Source of the DNA: DASUPK01 sp036265435
Lineage (GTDB): Bacteria; Actinomycetota; Thermoleophilia; Solirubrobacterales; 70-9
Direction of reading: 5' to 3'
DNA length: 28,548 nucleotides
Assembly (NCBI GenBank): GCA_036265435.1
Contig: DATAPB010000197.1
Coordinates: 1 to 28,548 of the forward strand
Shown: positions 7,727 through 15,162 of the stretch, in pieces
Numbering within the stretch: the first letter of the stretch is position 1
How the letters are laid out: each line of letters opens with the position of its first letter
Notes under the pieces: generated by a model
What the model was told of the DNA's origin: nothing
The model's input: only the letters and a program-made list of their open reading frames with translations
Database searches by the model: none
Translations under genes and position numbers: made by a program

Positions 7727-8911
7727 CTAGCCGGTTGTGCTCTGCGCCACGGGCGACGGCGAGCCCTCGCGCCACGAATACGCGTAGTCCGGGTCGTCCA
7801 GCTCCCGGGCGAACGTCGTGAGCATCATCGGCGCGAAGGTGTCCCACATCACCGCCAGCTCCTCGGTGCGCCGTGCGCCGAGGGCCTTCTCGACCAGGCC
7901 CGGTTGCGGCCCGTGCGGCAGTCCGGAGGGGTGGACCGTGATCGAGCCGATCTCGATCCCCTTCCGCGAGCCGAACTCGCCGGAGACGTAATAGATCATC
8001 TCCTCCGACTGCAGGTTCGAGTGGTGGTAGGGCAGCGGGACCGCCTCGGGGTCGTAGTCGAGCTCCCGCGGGCAGAACGAGCAGACCACGAAGTTCGGCC
8101 CCTGGAACGTCTGGTGGGTGGGCGGCGGCAGATGGATCCTGCCGGTCCTCGGCTCGAAATCGTGGATGTTGAACGTGTACGGATAGACGTAGCCGTCCCA
8201 GCCGACGACGTCGAGCGGGTGGTAGTCGAGGCGGTAGTGCTGGAGGCCGCCCCGCACCCGCAGGATCAGCTCGAAATCCCCTCCCTCACGATGCGTTTCG
8301 AGCGTCACCGGCGGGTGCAGGTCGCGGTGGGAGAAGGGGGCGGATTCGAGCAACTGTCCGTACCGGTTTCGGTAGCGGTTGGGGGTCTCGAACTCGCCCG
8401 GTGTGTGAAGTGTGAGCAGCAGCTGGTCGTCTCCCTCGAAGCGGAAGCGGTAGGTGGTGCCACGGGGGATGACGATGTAGTCGTGCTGGCGGTAGGGGAG
8501 GGCGCCGAAGATCGTCTCGAGCTCCCCCAAGCCCTCGTGCACGAAGATCAGCTCATCGCCCTCGCCGTTCCGGTAGAAGGCCTCGGTCTCCTCGGCCGGC
8601 CGGCAGAGGGAGACCTCGAGGTCGCTGTTCCACATCAGGCAGCGGCGGCCCGTGATCGGGTCGCCCCCGGCCGAGATGCCGCCGGTCTCGAGATGGCGGT
8701 GGACATGAGCGTCCGGCACCCACTCCTCGTGGACGATCGGCTCGAACTCGCCGGCCTCCAGGATCCGGCAGGGCGAGGTGTGGTGGTAGAGGATCGACTC
8801 ATTGCCGGAGAAGCCCTCGAGCCCCATCACCTCCTCGACCAGCAGCTGTCCGTTGGTGCGGAACTGCGTGTGCCGCTTCCGCGGCAGCTCTCCCAGCCGG
8901 TGGTACCTCAC
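7727..8911 (-). CDS. hmgA: Homogentisate 1,2-dioxygenase
   Basis: A 394-residue cupin-fold protein. The C-terminal half contains NFVVCSFCPRELDYDPEAVPLPYHHSNLQSEEMIYYVSGEF and HPSGLPHGPQPG, which supply the Fe(II) ligands expected for this enzyme (His in PYHHSN, Glu in SEEMIYY, His in GLPHGP). It opens the ring of homogentisate to maleylacetoacetate with oxygen. The length is slightly shorter than the roughly 430-445 residues of animal and proteobacterial enzymes, as is common in actinobacteria. The start is a GTG at 8911 overlapping the TGA of the upstream HPPD gene (GTGA), so the two are translationally coupled and catalyse successive steps. Confidence 0.95.
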   Translation of the reverse strand: MRYHRLGELPRKRHTQFRTNGQLLVEEVMGLEGFSGNESILYHHTSPCRILEAGEFEPIVHEEWVPDAHVHRHLETGGISAGGDPITGRRCLMWNSDLEVSLCRPAEETEAFYRNGEGDELIFVHEGLGELETIFGALPYRQHDYIVIPRGTTYRFRFEGDDQLLLTLHTPGEFETPNRYRNRYGQLLESAPFSHRDLHPPVTLETHREGGDFELILRVRGGLQHYRLDYHPLDVVGWDGYVYPYTFNIHDFEPRTGRIHLPPPTHQTFQGPNFVVCSFCPRELDYDPEAVPLPYHHSNLQSEEMIYYVSGEFGSRKGIEIGSITVHPSGLPHGPQPGLVEKALGARRTEELAVMWDTFAPMMLTTFARELDDPDYAYSWREGSPSPVAQSTTG

Positions 8912-10050
8912 AGGTTGCCCCTCCTCCCCTGCTCGCGCTCGATCGCTTCGAACAGCGCCTTGAAGTTGCCCTCGCCGAAGCCACGGGCGCCGTGCCGCTC
9001 GATCACCTCGATGAAGAGCGTTGGGCGGTTCGAGAGCGGCTTGCCGAAGATCTGCAGCAGGTAGCCCTCGTCGTCGCGGTCGGCAAGGATGCCGAGCTCG
9101 CCGAGGTCGGCGAGGTCCTCATCGATCTCCCCGATCCGCTCCGGCAGCTCCTGGTAGTAGCTCTCGGGCGTCTTCAGGAACTCGACGCCGCGGCTCTGAA
9201 GCTCGCGGACGGTGCCGACGATGTCCGTGGTGGCGAGGGCGAGGTGCTGGACTCCGGGCCCGCCGTAGAACTCGAGGTACTCCTCGATCTGCGACTTGCG
9301 CTGGCCCTCGGCGGGCTCGTTGATCGGGAACTTGATCCGGCCCTTGCCGTCAGCCATGACCTTCGACATCAGCGCCGAGTACTCGGTGGAGATGTCCTCG
9401 TCTGAGAACCGGATCATCTCGGTGAAGCCGAAGACGCGCTCGTAGTAGTCGACCCACTCCTCCATCCGCCCGAGCTCGACGTTGCCGACGACGTGGTCGA
9501 TGCCCTTGAAGAAGTCGCCCTCCTCGCCCCCCTCGCGCGATTCGAAGCCGGGCAGGAAAGCGCCCCCGTAGCCGTCGCGCTCGACGAAGGTGTGCACGGT
9601 CTCGCCGTAGGTTGCGATCGTTGCCAGCCGCACGACGCCGCGCTCGTCGGACTCCTCGTGCGGCTCCTCGACCCCGCGGGCGCCGCGCCGGACAGCGATC
9701 CGGTAGGCGTCCTCGGCGTCGGGAACCGACAGGCCGACCACCTTGACGCCGTCGCCATGCTCAGCGATGTGGCGGGCGATCTCGTTGCTGCCGTGCAGAG
9801 GCGTGGTGAGGAGGAATCGGATCCGGCCTTGCTCGACCACGTGGCTGGCCCGGTCCCGCATCCCGGTCTCGAGGCCGGCGTAGGCGGTCTCGCGGAAGCC
9901 GAGTGCGTGGGTGAAGTAGTGGGTCGCTTGGACCCCGTTGCCGACGTAGAGCTCGATGTGGTCGATGCCGAGCAGCGGCATCTCGTCGTTCTTCGGGACG
10001 GGCGGCGTCGCGATGCGAGACCCCGCGTCCCGTGCCGTCTTCACCTCCAT
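8908..10050 (-). CDS. hppD: 4-Hydroxyphenylpyruvate dioxygenase
   Basis: A 380-residue protein with two vicinal-oxygen-chelate repeats. The first begins GIDHIELYVGNGVQATHYFTHALGF near residue 28. The second has GIDHVVGNVELG (first iron His), GPGVQHLALATTDI (second iron His) and LFIEVIERHGARGFGEGNFKALFEAIEREQ at the C-terminus (iron Glu and the gating helix). It converts 4-hydroxyphenylpyruvate to homogentisate. The ATG at 10050 is preceded by AGGAGGAG with good spacing. It is the first gene of a two-gene unit with homogentisate dioxygenase and lies divergent to an Lrp/AsnC regulator, which probably senses an amino acid such as tyrosine or phenylalanine (inference). Confidence 0.96.
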   Translation of the reverse strand: MEVKTARDAGSRIATPPVPKNDEMPLLGIDHIELYVGNGVQATHYFTHALGFRETAYAGLETGMRDRASHVVEQGRIRFLLTTPLHGSNEIARHIAEHGDGVKVVGLSVPDAEDAYRIAVRRGARGVEEPHEESDERGVVRLATIATYGETVHTFVERDGYGGAFLPGFESREGGEEGDFFKGIDHVVGNVELGRMEEWVDYYERVFGFTEMIRFSDEDISTEYSALMSKVMADGKGRIKFPINEPAEGQRKSQIEEYLEFYGGPGVQHLALATTDIVGTVRELQSRGVEFLKTPESYYQELPERIGEIDEDLADLGELGILADRDDEGYLLQIFGKPLSNRPTLFIEVIERHGARGFGEGNFKALFEAIEREQGRRGNL

Positions 10051-10130
10051 GCGCTCTCCTCCTGACCGGGTTGCGTGGCGAGTTCTTGACTCGTTGTTTA
10101 TGATTCCCGCGTGAGGAGGGGTTCACAAGC

Positions 10131-10150
10131 CCGATTCGTTGCGTAATCGG
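10131..10150. promoter_or_regulatory. Perfect inverted repeat upstream of Lrp/AsnC gene (candidate operator)
   Basis: CCGATT (10131-10136) and AATCGG (10145-10150) form a perfect 6-bp inverted repeat around an 8-bp centre, ending seven bases before the regulator's ATG. The 107-bp divergent region also holds the most AT-rich stretch nearby (TTGTTTATGATT, around 10093-10104). Autoregulation by an AsnC-type dimer is plausible; an RNA hairpin covering the start is the alternative. Confidence 0.4.
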
Positions 10151-10157
10151 CCCAAAT

Positions 10158-10634
10158 ATGGCGATTGCCGACAAAATCGACCAGCAGATCATTGCGCTGC
10201 TCCGCGAGAACGCCCGCCGCTCCTACGAGGACATCGGCAAGCGGGTCTCGCTTTCGGCGCCCGCGGTGAAGCGTCGCGTGGACCGGCTGGAGGCCGAGGG
10301 AGTGATCCGCGGCTACACCGCGACGGTCGAGCCGACCGCATTCGGCTGGCACAGCCACGCCTTCGTTGAGCTCTTCTGCGAGGGGCGGATCTCGGGCGCC
10401 GAGGTGAGCGCGGCGGTCTCCAAGCATCCCGAGGTCGAGGGCGCCTACACGGTCGCCGGCGGTGCGAGCGCAATCCTGCACGTGCGCGCCACGGACACCC
10501 AGCATCTCGAGGAGGCGCTCGAGCGGATCAGGGAGACGCCCGGCGTCCTCCGGACCGAGACACAGGTCGTGCTCTCGACCCTCTTCGAGCGCCCGGTGAC
10601 GAATGGGCGCGTGACACCCAGGGAACGACGCTGA
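10158..10634 (+). CDS. Lrp/AsnC family transcriptional regulator
   Basis: A 158-residue protein. Residues 1-55 are a winged helix-turn-helix of the AsnC type (IDQQIIALLRENARRSYEDIGKRVSLSAPAVKRRVDRLEAEGVIRGYTATV). The rest forms the RAM ligand-binding and oligomerisation domain (VELFCEGRISGAEVSAAVSKHPEVEGAYTVAGGASAILHVRATDTQHLEEALERI). The family binds amino acids and regulates their metabolism. Divergence from the HPPD/homogentisate dioxygenase unit suggests control of tyrosine catabolism, with tyrosine, phenylalanine or a keto-acid as effector (inference). No clear Shine-Dalgarno sequence lies close to the ATG. A GAGGAGG at about 10113 is too far away. The ATP-grasp gene starts 31 bp after its stop and may be co-transcribed. 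Confidence 0.93.
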   Translation: MAIADKIDQQIIALLRENARRSYEDIGKRVSLSAPAVKRRVDRLEAEGVIRGYTATVEPTAFGWHSHAFVELFCEGRISGAEVSAAVSKHPEVEGAYTVAGGASAILHVRATDTQHLEEALERIRETPGVLRTETQVVLSTLFERPVTNGRVTPRERR

Positions 10635-10665
10635 TCGGGGGAGCGCGGTCGACCAGGTAAGCGAC

Positions 10666-12081
10666 TTGAAGCTCCAGCACCTCGTCGAGCTCTCCAAGCT
10701 CGGCGACGGGTGCGCCCAGCTCGAGTCCGAGCTCGAGGCCTGGCTCGGCGCCCACGACGTCGTCTTCGACGGACACACGATCCCGTTCGTGCTGATGCCG
10801 CACTTCGTCAGCCCGCGGCAGGTGCGACGTGTGCGGATGGCGGTCGAGTCGCTCTGTGCCGTGCTCAACCGCTTCTGCGAGGCCTACCCCGAGGACGAGC
10901 GCCTTCAGAGGGAGCTCGCGCTCCCCTCCTTCGAGGACTCGCTGGTCCGGGTCGCCCCCGGCTACCCCCGGCCGCTGCGGATCTGCCGGCTCGACGCCTT
11001 CCTTTCCGGGGACACGGTCAAGTTTCTCGAGTTCAACGCCGATTCGCCGGCCGGGATCGGCTACACCGACGTGCTCCACGAGGGCATCAGACGGACGATC
11101 GCGCTGCCGCGGGTGGAGGGCGAGTTCGACACCGCCTACGAGCCGATGCTGCCCGTCCTGATCCAGACCCTCCGCGACGCCTACGCGGCAATGCGCGCGG
11201 GGCGGCGCGATGGGCCCGAGCTTCCCGAAGCGCCCCGGCTCGCGCTGGTCGACGTCCCCGGCAGCCCCTCGGTGCCCGAGTTTCGGATCATCTGTGGCGC
11301 CGCGCTGAAGGCGGGACTCGACGCAATCCACGTGACCACCGACCAGCTCGCGTACGACGGCTCCGTCCTGCGGGCCGGAGGCGAGCCGGTGCACCTCGTC
11401 TACCGCCGGGCAATGATCGACGACCTCTCCGAGGGCGACCTGACCGCGGCCTACCGGGACAGCGCGGTCTGCGTCGTCAACCCGCCGAGCGCCCGGGTGG
11501 CGAACAACAAGAAGCTGATGGCCCTGCTCGAGGACCCGCGCTTCGCGCACCTGGTCGAGCCGCGCGAGGCCGAGGTGATCGCGGCCACCGTTCCCTGGAC
11601 GCGGATCCTTCGCCCCGGCAGGGTGTCCTACGGGCAGTGGGTCGTCGACCTGCTGGATTTCGTCTCCGACAACCGTGCCCGTCTCGTCCTGAAGCCGGCC
11701 TCCGAGTACGGCGGCCACGACGTCGCCCTCGGAATCGAGACGGATCAGGGGGAGTGGGACGGGATCGTCGAGCAGCACGCCGAGGCGGGCGACTTCATCG
11801 TCCAGGAGTACGTGCCCGTGCCCGAGGAGATGTTCCCGACGGTCGAGGACGGGCACGTGCAGATGCGCCTCAAGCACTTCAACATCAACCCGTTCGGGAT
11901 CGGCGGACGCTACGCGGGGATGATCACCCGCATCTCGGACCGGGCGGTGATCAACGTCTCCGCCGGTGGCGGCCTGCTGCCGAGCGTGGTCGGCCGCCAC
12001 AGTCGACGTTTGCTCGCCGATCAGGAGGGTGATGAGGACATCAGAGAGGAGGAGGGATCCACGCATGGCACGGCCGCCTGA
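10666..12081 (+). CDS. ATP-grasp / glutathionylspermidine synthase-like ligase, function unknown
   Basis: A 471-residue protein from a TTG at 10666. It resembles circularly permuted ATP-grasp enzymes related to glutathionylspermidine synthase: KFLEFNADSPAG (residues 119-130), VYRRAMIDDL (245-254), NPPSARVANNKKLMALL (272-288), LVLKPASEYGGHDVALG with Lys343 (340-356), IVQEYVPVP (378-386), then FNINPFGIGGRYAGMITRIS (405-424) and INVSAGGG (429-436). Such enzymes use ATP to join a carboxylate to an amine or thiol; the substrate is unknown. The tail is acidic and overlaps the next gene by 17 bp. That next gene encodes a ferritin-like protein, so the two are probably translated together and act in one pathway. 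The upstream neighbour is the AsnC regulator 31 bp away. No transglutaminase or alpha-E protein, the commoner partners of this ATP-grasp class, is nearby. Confidence 0.75.
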   Translation: MKLQHLVELSKLGDGCAQLESELEAWLGAHDVVFDGHTIPFVLMPHFVSPRQVRRVRMAVESLCAVLNRFCEAYPEDERLQRELALPSFEDSLVRVAPGYPRPLRICRLDAFLSGDTVKFLEFNADSPAGIGYTDVLHEGIRRTIALPRVEGEFDTAYEPMLPVLIQTLRDAYAAMRAGRRDGPELPEAPRLALVDVPGSPSVPEFRIICGAALKAGLDAIHVTTDQLAYDGSVLRAGGEPVHLVYRRAMIDDLSEGDLTAAYRDSAVCVVNPPSARVANNKKLMALLEDPRFAHLVEPREAEVIAATVPWTRILRPGRVSYGQWVVDLLDFVSDNRARLVLKPASEYGGHDVALGIETDQGEWDGIVEQHAEAGDFIVQEYVPVPEEMFPTVEDGHVQMRLKHFNINPFGIGGRYAGMITRISDRAVINVSAGGGLLPSVVGRHSRRLLADQEGDEDIREEEGSTHGTAA

Positions 12082-13255
12082 CGAGCTCCGCCTCGGCTAC
12101 GACGTCGACGAGAACGCCATCCGGTTCTCGAACTACTTCCACCTGCTCCGCGAGCTGGTCCACCTCTCCGCGGGCTGGCTCCCGCTCGCGCCGGAGTTCG
12201 AGGTCAAGTACGCGCTCGGCGACCACCTCCATGACGACGCCCGCGCGATCAGCAAGGTCCGCCGCCGCCTCTACGAGCTTCGGCATCCGAGCGACTACCC
12301 CGGCGCCCCGGCGGAGGAGCTGGCGGAACTGCTCGACCGCCTCGGCCACGCGGAGACCGCGGGCGAATACGTCGCGGTCGCCTACGGGGAGGCGAAGCCG
12401 GCGCTGCTGCGGGCCTTTCGCGTTCACCTCGAGCGCCTCGACCCGGTCTCGGACGAGCCGTCGCTGCGGCTACTCACCCAGCTCGCCTCCCGCCAGGAGC
12501 GCCACCTCGCGGAGCTCGGTCCCGGCGCCGACGGGCCCCTGCCCGTGATCGACGACCTCGGAGCGCTCCCGATCCAGCTGAAGACCGAGCCCCGCGCGCT
12601 CCGCGTCATGCCCGCTCTCGAGGAGCCGGCCCGCGACGACTTCGTCGAGGTGACCGCCGAGGGCGACCCCTTCCTGGCCCGCGAGCTCTACGTCAACGAC
12701 CCGGAGGAGAACCACGTACCGGTCGAGCCCGATGAGCAGCGCCACTTCTTCCATGCGCTGATGGATGCCGAAATCTGCGCCGCCGAGCTGATGGCCCGCA
12801 ACTCGCACGAGCACCCGGAGATGCCCTGGGAGTTCCACGTCGACATGGCGCGGCAGACCTGGGACGAGATGCGCCACGCCCGGCTGCACTCGCTGCTCAT
12901 GCCGAAGGAGCTCGGCTGTGCCTGGGGCGACTACCCGCTCGGCTTCTCCTACTTCCGCTCCGTCTACGCGCACGACCTGCTCGGCCGCCTCGCCCTCTTC
13001 AACTCGACCTCCGAGCAGAAGGCGATGTGGCGCCACTCCCACCGCCGCAAGGTGTTGGTCAAGCGCGGCCAGGAGCAGATAGCGCAGGTCTTCGACTATC
13101 TGCTCGCGGATGAGGTGCCGCACGTCCACAACGGCACGCGCTGGGGCACCTACCTGTGCGGCGGCGACGAATCCGCCTACAAGCGCAAGATCAGGGAGCT
13201 CCGCGAGGGCCTCGACGAGACCGGCGCCCCGACCGGCGAGCCGCAGGCGGCATAA
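12065..13255 (+). CDS. Ferritin-like (DUF455/MiaE-like) putative di-iron protein
   Basis: A 396-residue protein whose start is fixed by GAGGAGGAGGG about 10 bases before the ATG at 12065, inside the end of the ATP-grasp gene. The C-terminal half reads as a four-helix ferritin-like bundle: DAEICAAELMARN (Glu236/Glu241), WDEMRHARLH (Glu268-x2-His271), a helix with Glu317, and LLADEVPHVHNG (Glu350-x2-His353). This is the paired ExxH pattern of di-iron oxygenases, with a layout like DUF455. The N-terminal half has LLRELVHLSAGW (Glu30-x2-His33), DHLHDDA (53-59) and SRQERHLAE (142-150), which may be a second, degenerate bundle. It could be an oxidase or hydroxylase acting on the product of the ATP-grasp enzyme, or an iron-storage or tRNA-modifying relative; I cannot decide from sequence. 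Confidence 0.72.
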   Translation: MARPPDELRLGYDVDENAIRFSNYFHLLRELVHLSAGWLPLAPEFEVKYALGDHLHDDARAISKVRRRLYELRHPSDYPGAPAEELAELLDRLGHAETAGEYVAVAYGEAKPALLRAFRVHLERLDPVSDEPSLRLLTQLASRQERHLAELGPGADGPLPVIDDLGALPIQLKTEPRALRVMPALEEPARDDFVEVTAEGDPFLARELYVNDPEENHVPVEPDEQRHFFHALMDAEICAAELMARNSHEHPEMPWEFHVDMARQTWDEMRHARLHSLLMPKELGCAWGDYPLGFSYFRSVYAHDLLGRLALFNSTSEQKAMWRHSHRRKVLVKRGQEQIAQVFDYLLADEVPHVHNGTRWGTYLCGGDESAYKRKIRELREGLDETGAPTGEPQAA

Positions 13256-13276
13256 GCGTCGAGCCGGTGTACCCGG

Positions 13277-14629
13277 TCATCGCTGACCGCCGTACATCTC
13301 GGCGACCGTGAAGGCCAGGTCAAGCGCTTGACGCCGATTGAGTCGCGGGTCGCATGCCGTCTCGTAGCGGTCCTGCAGCTCGTCCTGGACGATCCCGTGA
13401 CCGCCTCCGATGCACTCCGTCACGTCGTCCCCCGTGAACTCGATGTGGATGCCCCCCGGATGGGTGCCAAGCGCTCGGTGCACCTCGAAGAAGCCTTCGA
13501 CCTCGTCGAGAACATGGTCCAGCCGGCGCGTCTTGTGGCCGCTCGGGGCCTCGAAGGTGTTTCCGTGCATCGGATCGCAGACCCAGGCGACGGGTGCGTC
13601 GCGCTCGCTGACACTCTTCACCAGCGGCGGCAGAAGGTCGCGGATCCTTCCCGCGCCGAGCCGGGTGATGAACGTCAGCCGACCGGGTTCCCGGCTCGGG
13701 TTCAGTCGCTCGACCAGCGCAATCGCGTCGTCGGGTGAGGCCGTCGGGCCGATCTTCACACCGATCGGGTTGCGAATCTGGCGGCAGAACTCAACGTGCG
13801 CGCCGTCGGGGTCCCTGGTGCGCTCACCGATCCAGACCATGTGGGCGGACAGGTCGTATGGCAGCCCGGTTCGGACGTCGATGCGGGTCAGCGGCCCCTC
13901 GTAGTCGAGCAGGAGGGCCTCGTGGCTCGAGTAGAGCTCGACGCCGTGAAGCTCCTCCGAGTCGGCCCCGCAGGCCTTCATGAACGCGAGCGCGCGATCG
14001 ATTTCGCCGGCGATCTGCTCGTAGCGCTGCCCCGCGGGACTCTCCGCCACGAAGCTCTGATTCCACGCGTGTGCCTGGTGCAGGTCGGCGTAACCGCCGT
14101 GCGCGAAGGCCCGGCACAGGTTCATGGTCACGGCCGCGCTGTTGTACGCCCGCAGCATCCGCGCCGGGTCGGGGCGTCGCGCCTCCGCGGTGAACTCGAA
14201 GTCGTTGACGGCATCGCCGCGGTAGGCAGGGAGCTCGACACCGGCGCGCGATTCGGTGGGGCGCGTTCGCGGTTTTGCGAACTGCCCCGCCATCCTGCCG
14301 ATCTTCACGACCGGAACGCTCGCCGCGTAGGTCAGCACGAGCGCCATTTGAAGCAAGGTCTCGATCTTCGCCCGTACCGCGTCGAGGCTGGACCCGGAAA
14401 AGGTCTCCGCACAATCCCCTCCCTGCAGCACGAACGCACCGCCTGCGGCGACCGCGGCCAGCCTGTCCCTGAGCTGATCGCACTCGCCGGCGAAGACCAG
14501 TGGCGGCTGCTCTGCCAATTTCGCCGTAACGCCTGCAACGCGCACCGGGTCCGGCCATTCCGGCTGCTGGCCGGCGGGGAGTCCGCGCCAGGCATCCAGG
14601 TTGGCCGGTCCGGCCGACGGGTCGCTCAC
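13277..14629 (-). CDS. aroF: Class II 3-deoxy-7-phosphoheptulonate (DAHP) synthase
   Basis: A 450-residue protein of the plant/actinobacterial (type II) DAHP synthase family. Landmarks in order: FVLQGGDCAETF (metal Cys), VVKIGRMAGQFAKPRT (substrate-binding Arg/Lys), YSSHEALLLDYE, PIGVKIGPTA, FITRLGAGRI, WVCDPMHGNT (metal His) and IHIEFTGDDVTECIGG (metal Glu). It condenses phosphoenolpyruvate with erythrose 4-phosphate in the first step of the shikimate pathway. The start is a GTG at 14629 preceded seven bases upstream by TAGTCT with no ribosome binding site, suggesting a leaderless mRNA. It lies close to tyrosine degradation genes but on its own transcription unit. It converges on the ferritin-like gene across 21 bp containing CCGG-tgtac-CCGG. 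Confidence 0.96.
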   Translation of the reverse strand: MSDPSAGPANLDAWRGLPAGQQPEWPDPVRVAGVTAKLAEQPPLVFAGECDQLRDRLAAVAAGGAFVLQGGDCAETFSGSSLDAVRAKIETLLQMALVLTYAASVPVVKIGRMAGQFAKPRTRPTESRAGVELPAYRGDAVNDFEFTAEARRPDPARMLRAYNSAAVTMNLCRAFAHGGYADLHQAHAWNQSFVAESPAGQRYEQIAGEIDRALAFMKACGADSEELHGVELYSSHEALLLDYEGPLTRIDVRTGLPYDLSAHMVWIGERTRDPDGAHVEFCRQIRNPIGVKIGPTASPDDAIALVERLNPSREPGRLTFITRLGAGRIRDLLPPLVKSVSERDAPVAWVCDPMHGNTFEAPSGHKTRRLDHVLDEVEGFFEVHRALGTHPGGIHIEFTGDDVTECIGGGHGIVQDELQDRYETACDPRLNRRQALDLAFTVAEMYGGQR

Positions 14630-14636
14630 GAGCCGA

Positions 14637-14642
14637 AGACTA
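14637..14642 (-). promoter_or_regulatory. Putative -10 (TAGTCT) for leaderless DAHP synthase transcript
   Basis: TAGTCT on the minus strand ends exactly seven bases before the GTG at 14629, and no Shine-Dalgarno sequence is present between them. No convincing -35 hexamer was found at 16-19 bp. Confidence 0.4.
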
Positions 14643-14699
14643 GGTTGCCCGCGAGCCCGTTGTGATCAGGCATCGGTGGGATCTTCCCCCGGTTTCTGG

Positions 14700-14772
14700 C
14701 GGCCTTCGGGGCCGAATACGGCAGTTCTGCCGTTTCACGGCACACGGGCGTCTCATAGCGTGGGTCCCACGC
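14700..14772. promoter_or_regulatory. Three palindromes and putative promoter upstream of DUF4242 gene
   Basis: Three perfect inverted repeats lie in the 168-bp divergent region: CGGCC-ttcgg-GGCCG (14700-14714), CGGCAG-tt-CTGCCG (14719-14732) and GCGTGGG-t-CCCACGC (14758-14772). A possible promoter TTTCAC (14733-14738), 17-bp spacer, TAGCGT (14756-14761) reads toward the DUF4242 gene. The third palindrome would then cover the -10 and start site, the expected place for a repressor operator. The centre of one base makes an RNA hairpin unlikely for that one. Confidence 0.4.
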
Positions 14773-14797
14773 AGCAAATACCACCAAAGGAGACGCT

Positions 14798-15085
14798 ATG
14801 GACCTGTTTGTGATCCGCAGGCGCAGCAACTGGGACACCCCCGAGGACCTCGAGCTGACGGCCGCCAAGTCGACGGCCGAGGGGGAGAAGATGAGCGATG
14901 AGGTGCGCTGGATCCGCAGCTACGTCGTCGAGGAGGACGACGGGAAGCTCGGCACCGTCTGCGTCTACGAGGGCGTCAGCCCCGAGGCGATCCGCAAGCA
15001 CGCCGACAACACCGGCATGTCCGCCGACGAGGTCAACAAGGTCGCCGACACGGTGATCGTCCGCGAGGACCCGGTCGCGGCGTGA
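14798..15085 (+). CDS. DUF4242 (SCO4226-like, possibly nickel-binding) small protein
   Basis: A 95-residue protein with the DUF4242 pattern: an N-terminal beta strand MDLFVIRRRSNW, SYVVEEDDGKLGTVCVYEGVSPEAIRKHADNTGMSADEVNKVADTVIV. The central VCVYEG...SPEAIRKHA.. segment is typical of this ferredoxin-like fold, of which the Streptomyces SCO4226 protein was described as nickel-binding. It is likely cytoplasmic; no signal peptide or membrane span is present. The start ATG at 14798 is well supported by AAAGGAG about five bases upstream. It is probably monocistronic, bounded by a strong hairpin downstream and preceded by the palindrome-rich region. A metal-sensing or metal-handling role is an inference from the family. 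Confidence 0.75.
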   Translation: MDLFVIRRRSNWDTPEDLELTAAKSTAEGEKMSDEVRWIRSYVVEEDDGKLGTVCVYEGVSPEAIRKHADNTGMSADEVNKVADTVIVREDPVAA

Positions 15086-15096
15086 GGACCCCGACG

Positions 15097-15128
15097 GCGG
15101 GGCGCCGCGACGGTCGGCGGCGCCCCGC
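15097..15128 (+). terminator. Strong GC hairpin, probable terminator after DUF4242 gene
   Basis: Perfect 12-bp inverted repeat, arms 15097-15108 (GCGGGGCGCCGC) and 15117-15128 (GCGGCGCCCCGC), with an 8-base loop, beginning 12 bases after the TGA. There is no T tract, as is often so in GC-rich actinobacteria. Confidence 0.6.
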
Positions 15129-15149
15129 TGTAGGTCCAGCCGATCGGCC

Positions 15150-15155
15150 TACACT
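15150..15155 (+). promoter_or_regulatory. Putative -10 (TACACT) for leaderless LuxR-family transcript
   Basis: TACACT ends seven bases before the ATG at 15163. No ribosome binding site is present, and the preceding hairpin separates this unit from the DUF4242 gene. Confidence 0.45.
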
Positions 15156-15162
15156 CAGCGCC

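Noticed and set aside
10086..10104. TTGACT and TATGAT near the AsnC gene as a promoter
   Set aside because: The spacer would be only 7 bp, too short for a -35/-10 pair.
10528..12066. 512-codon minus-strand open frame opposite the ATP-grasp gene
   Set aside because: High-GC antisense shadow: Asp/Arg/Val/Gly-rich with no recognisable domain, while the plus strand encodes clear ATP-grasp motifs.
15082..15162. Upstream extension of the LAL regulator from a start at 15082
   Set aside because: It would translate through a 12-bp perfect terminator-like hairpin and lacks the conserved LIGREEEL start context; the ATG at 15163 has a -10 seven bases upstream.
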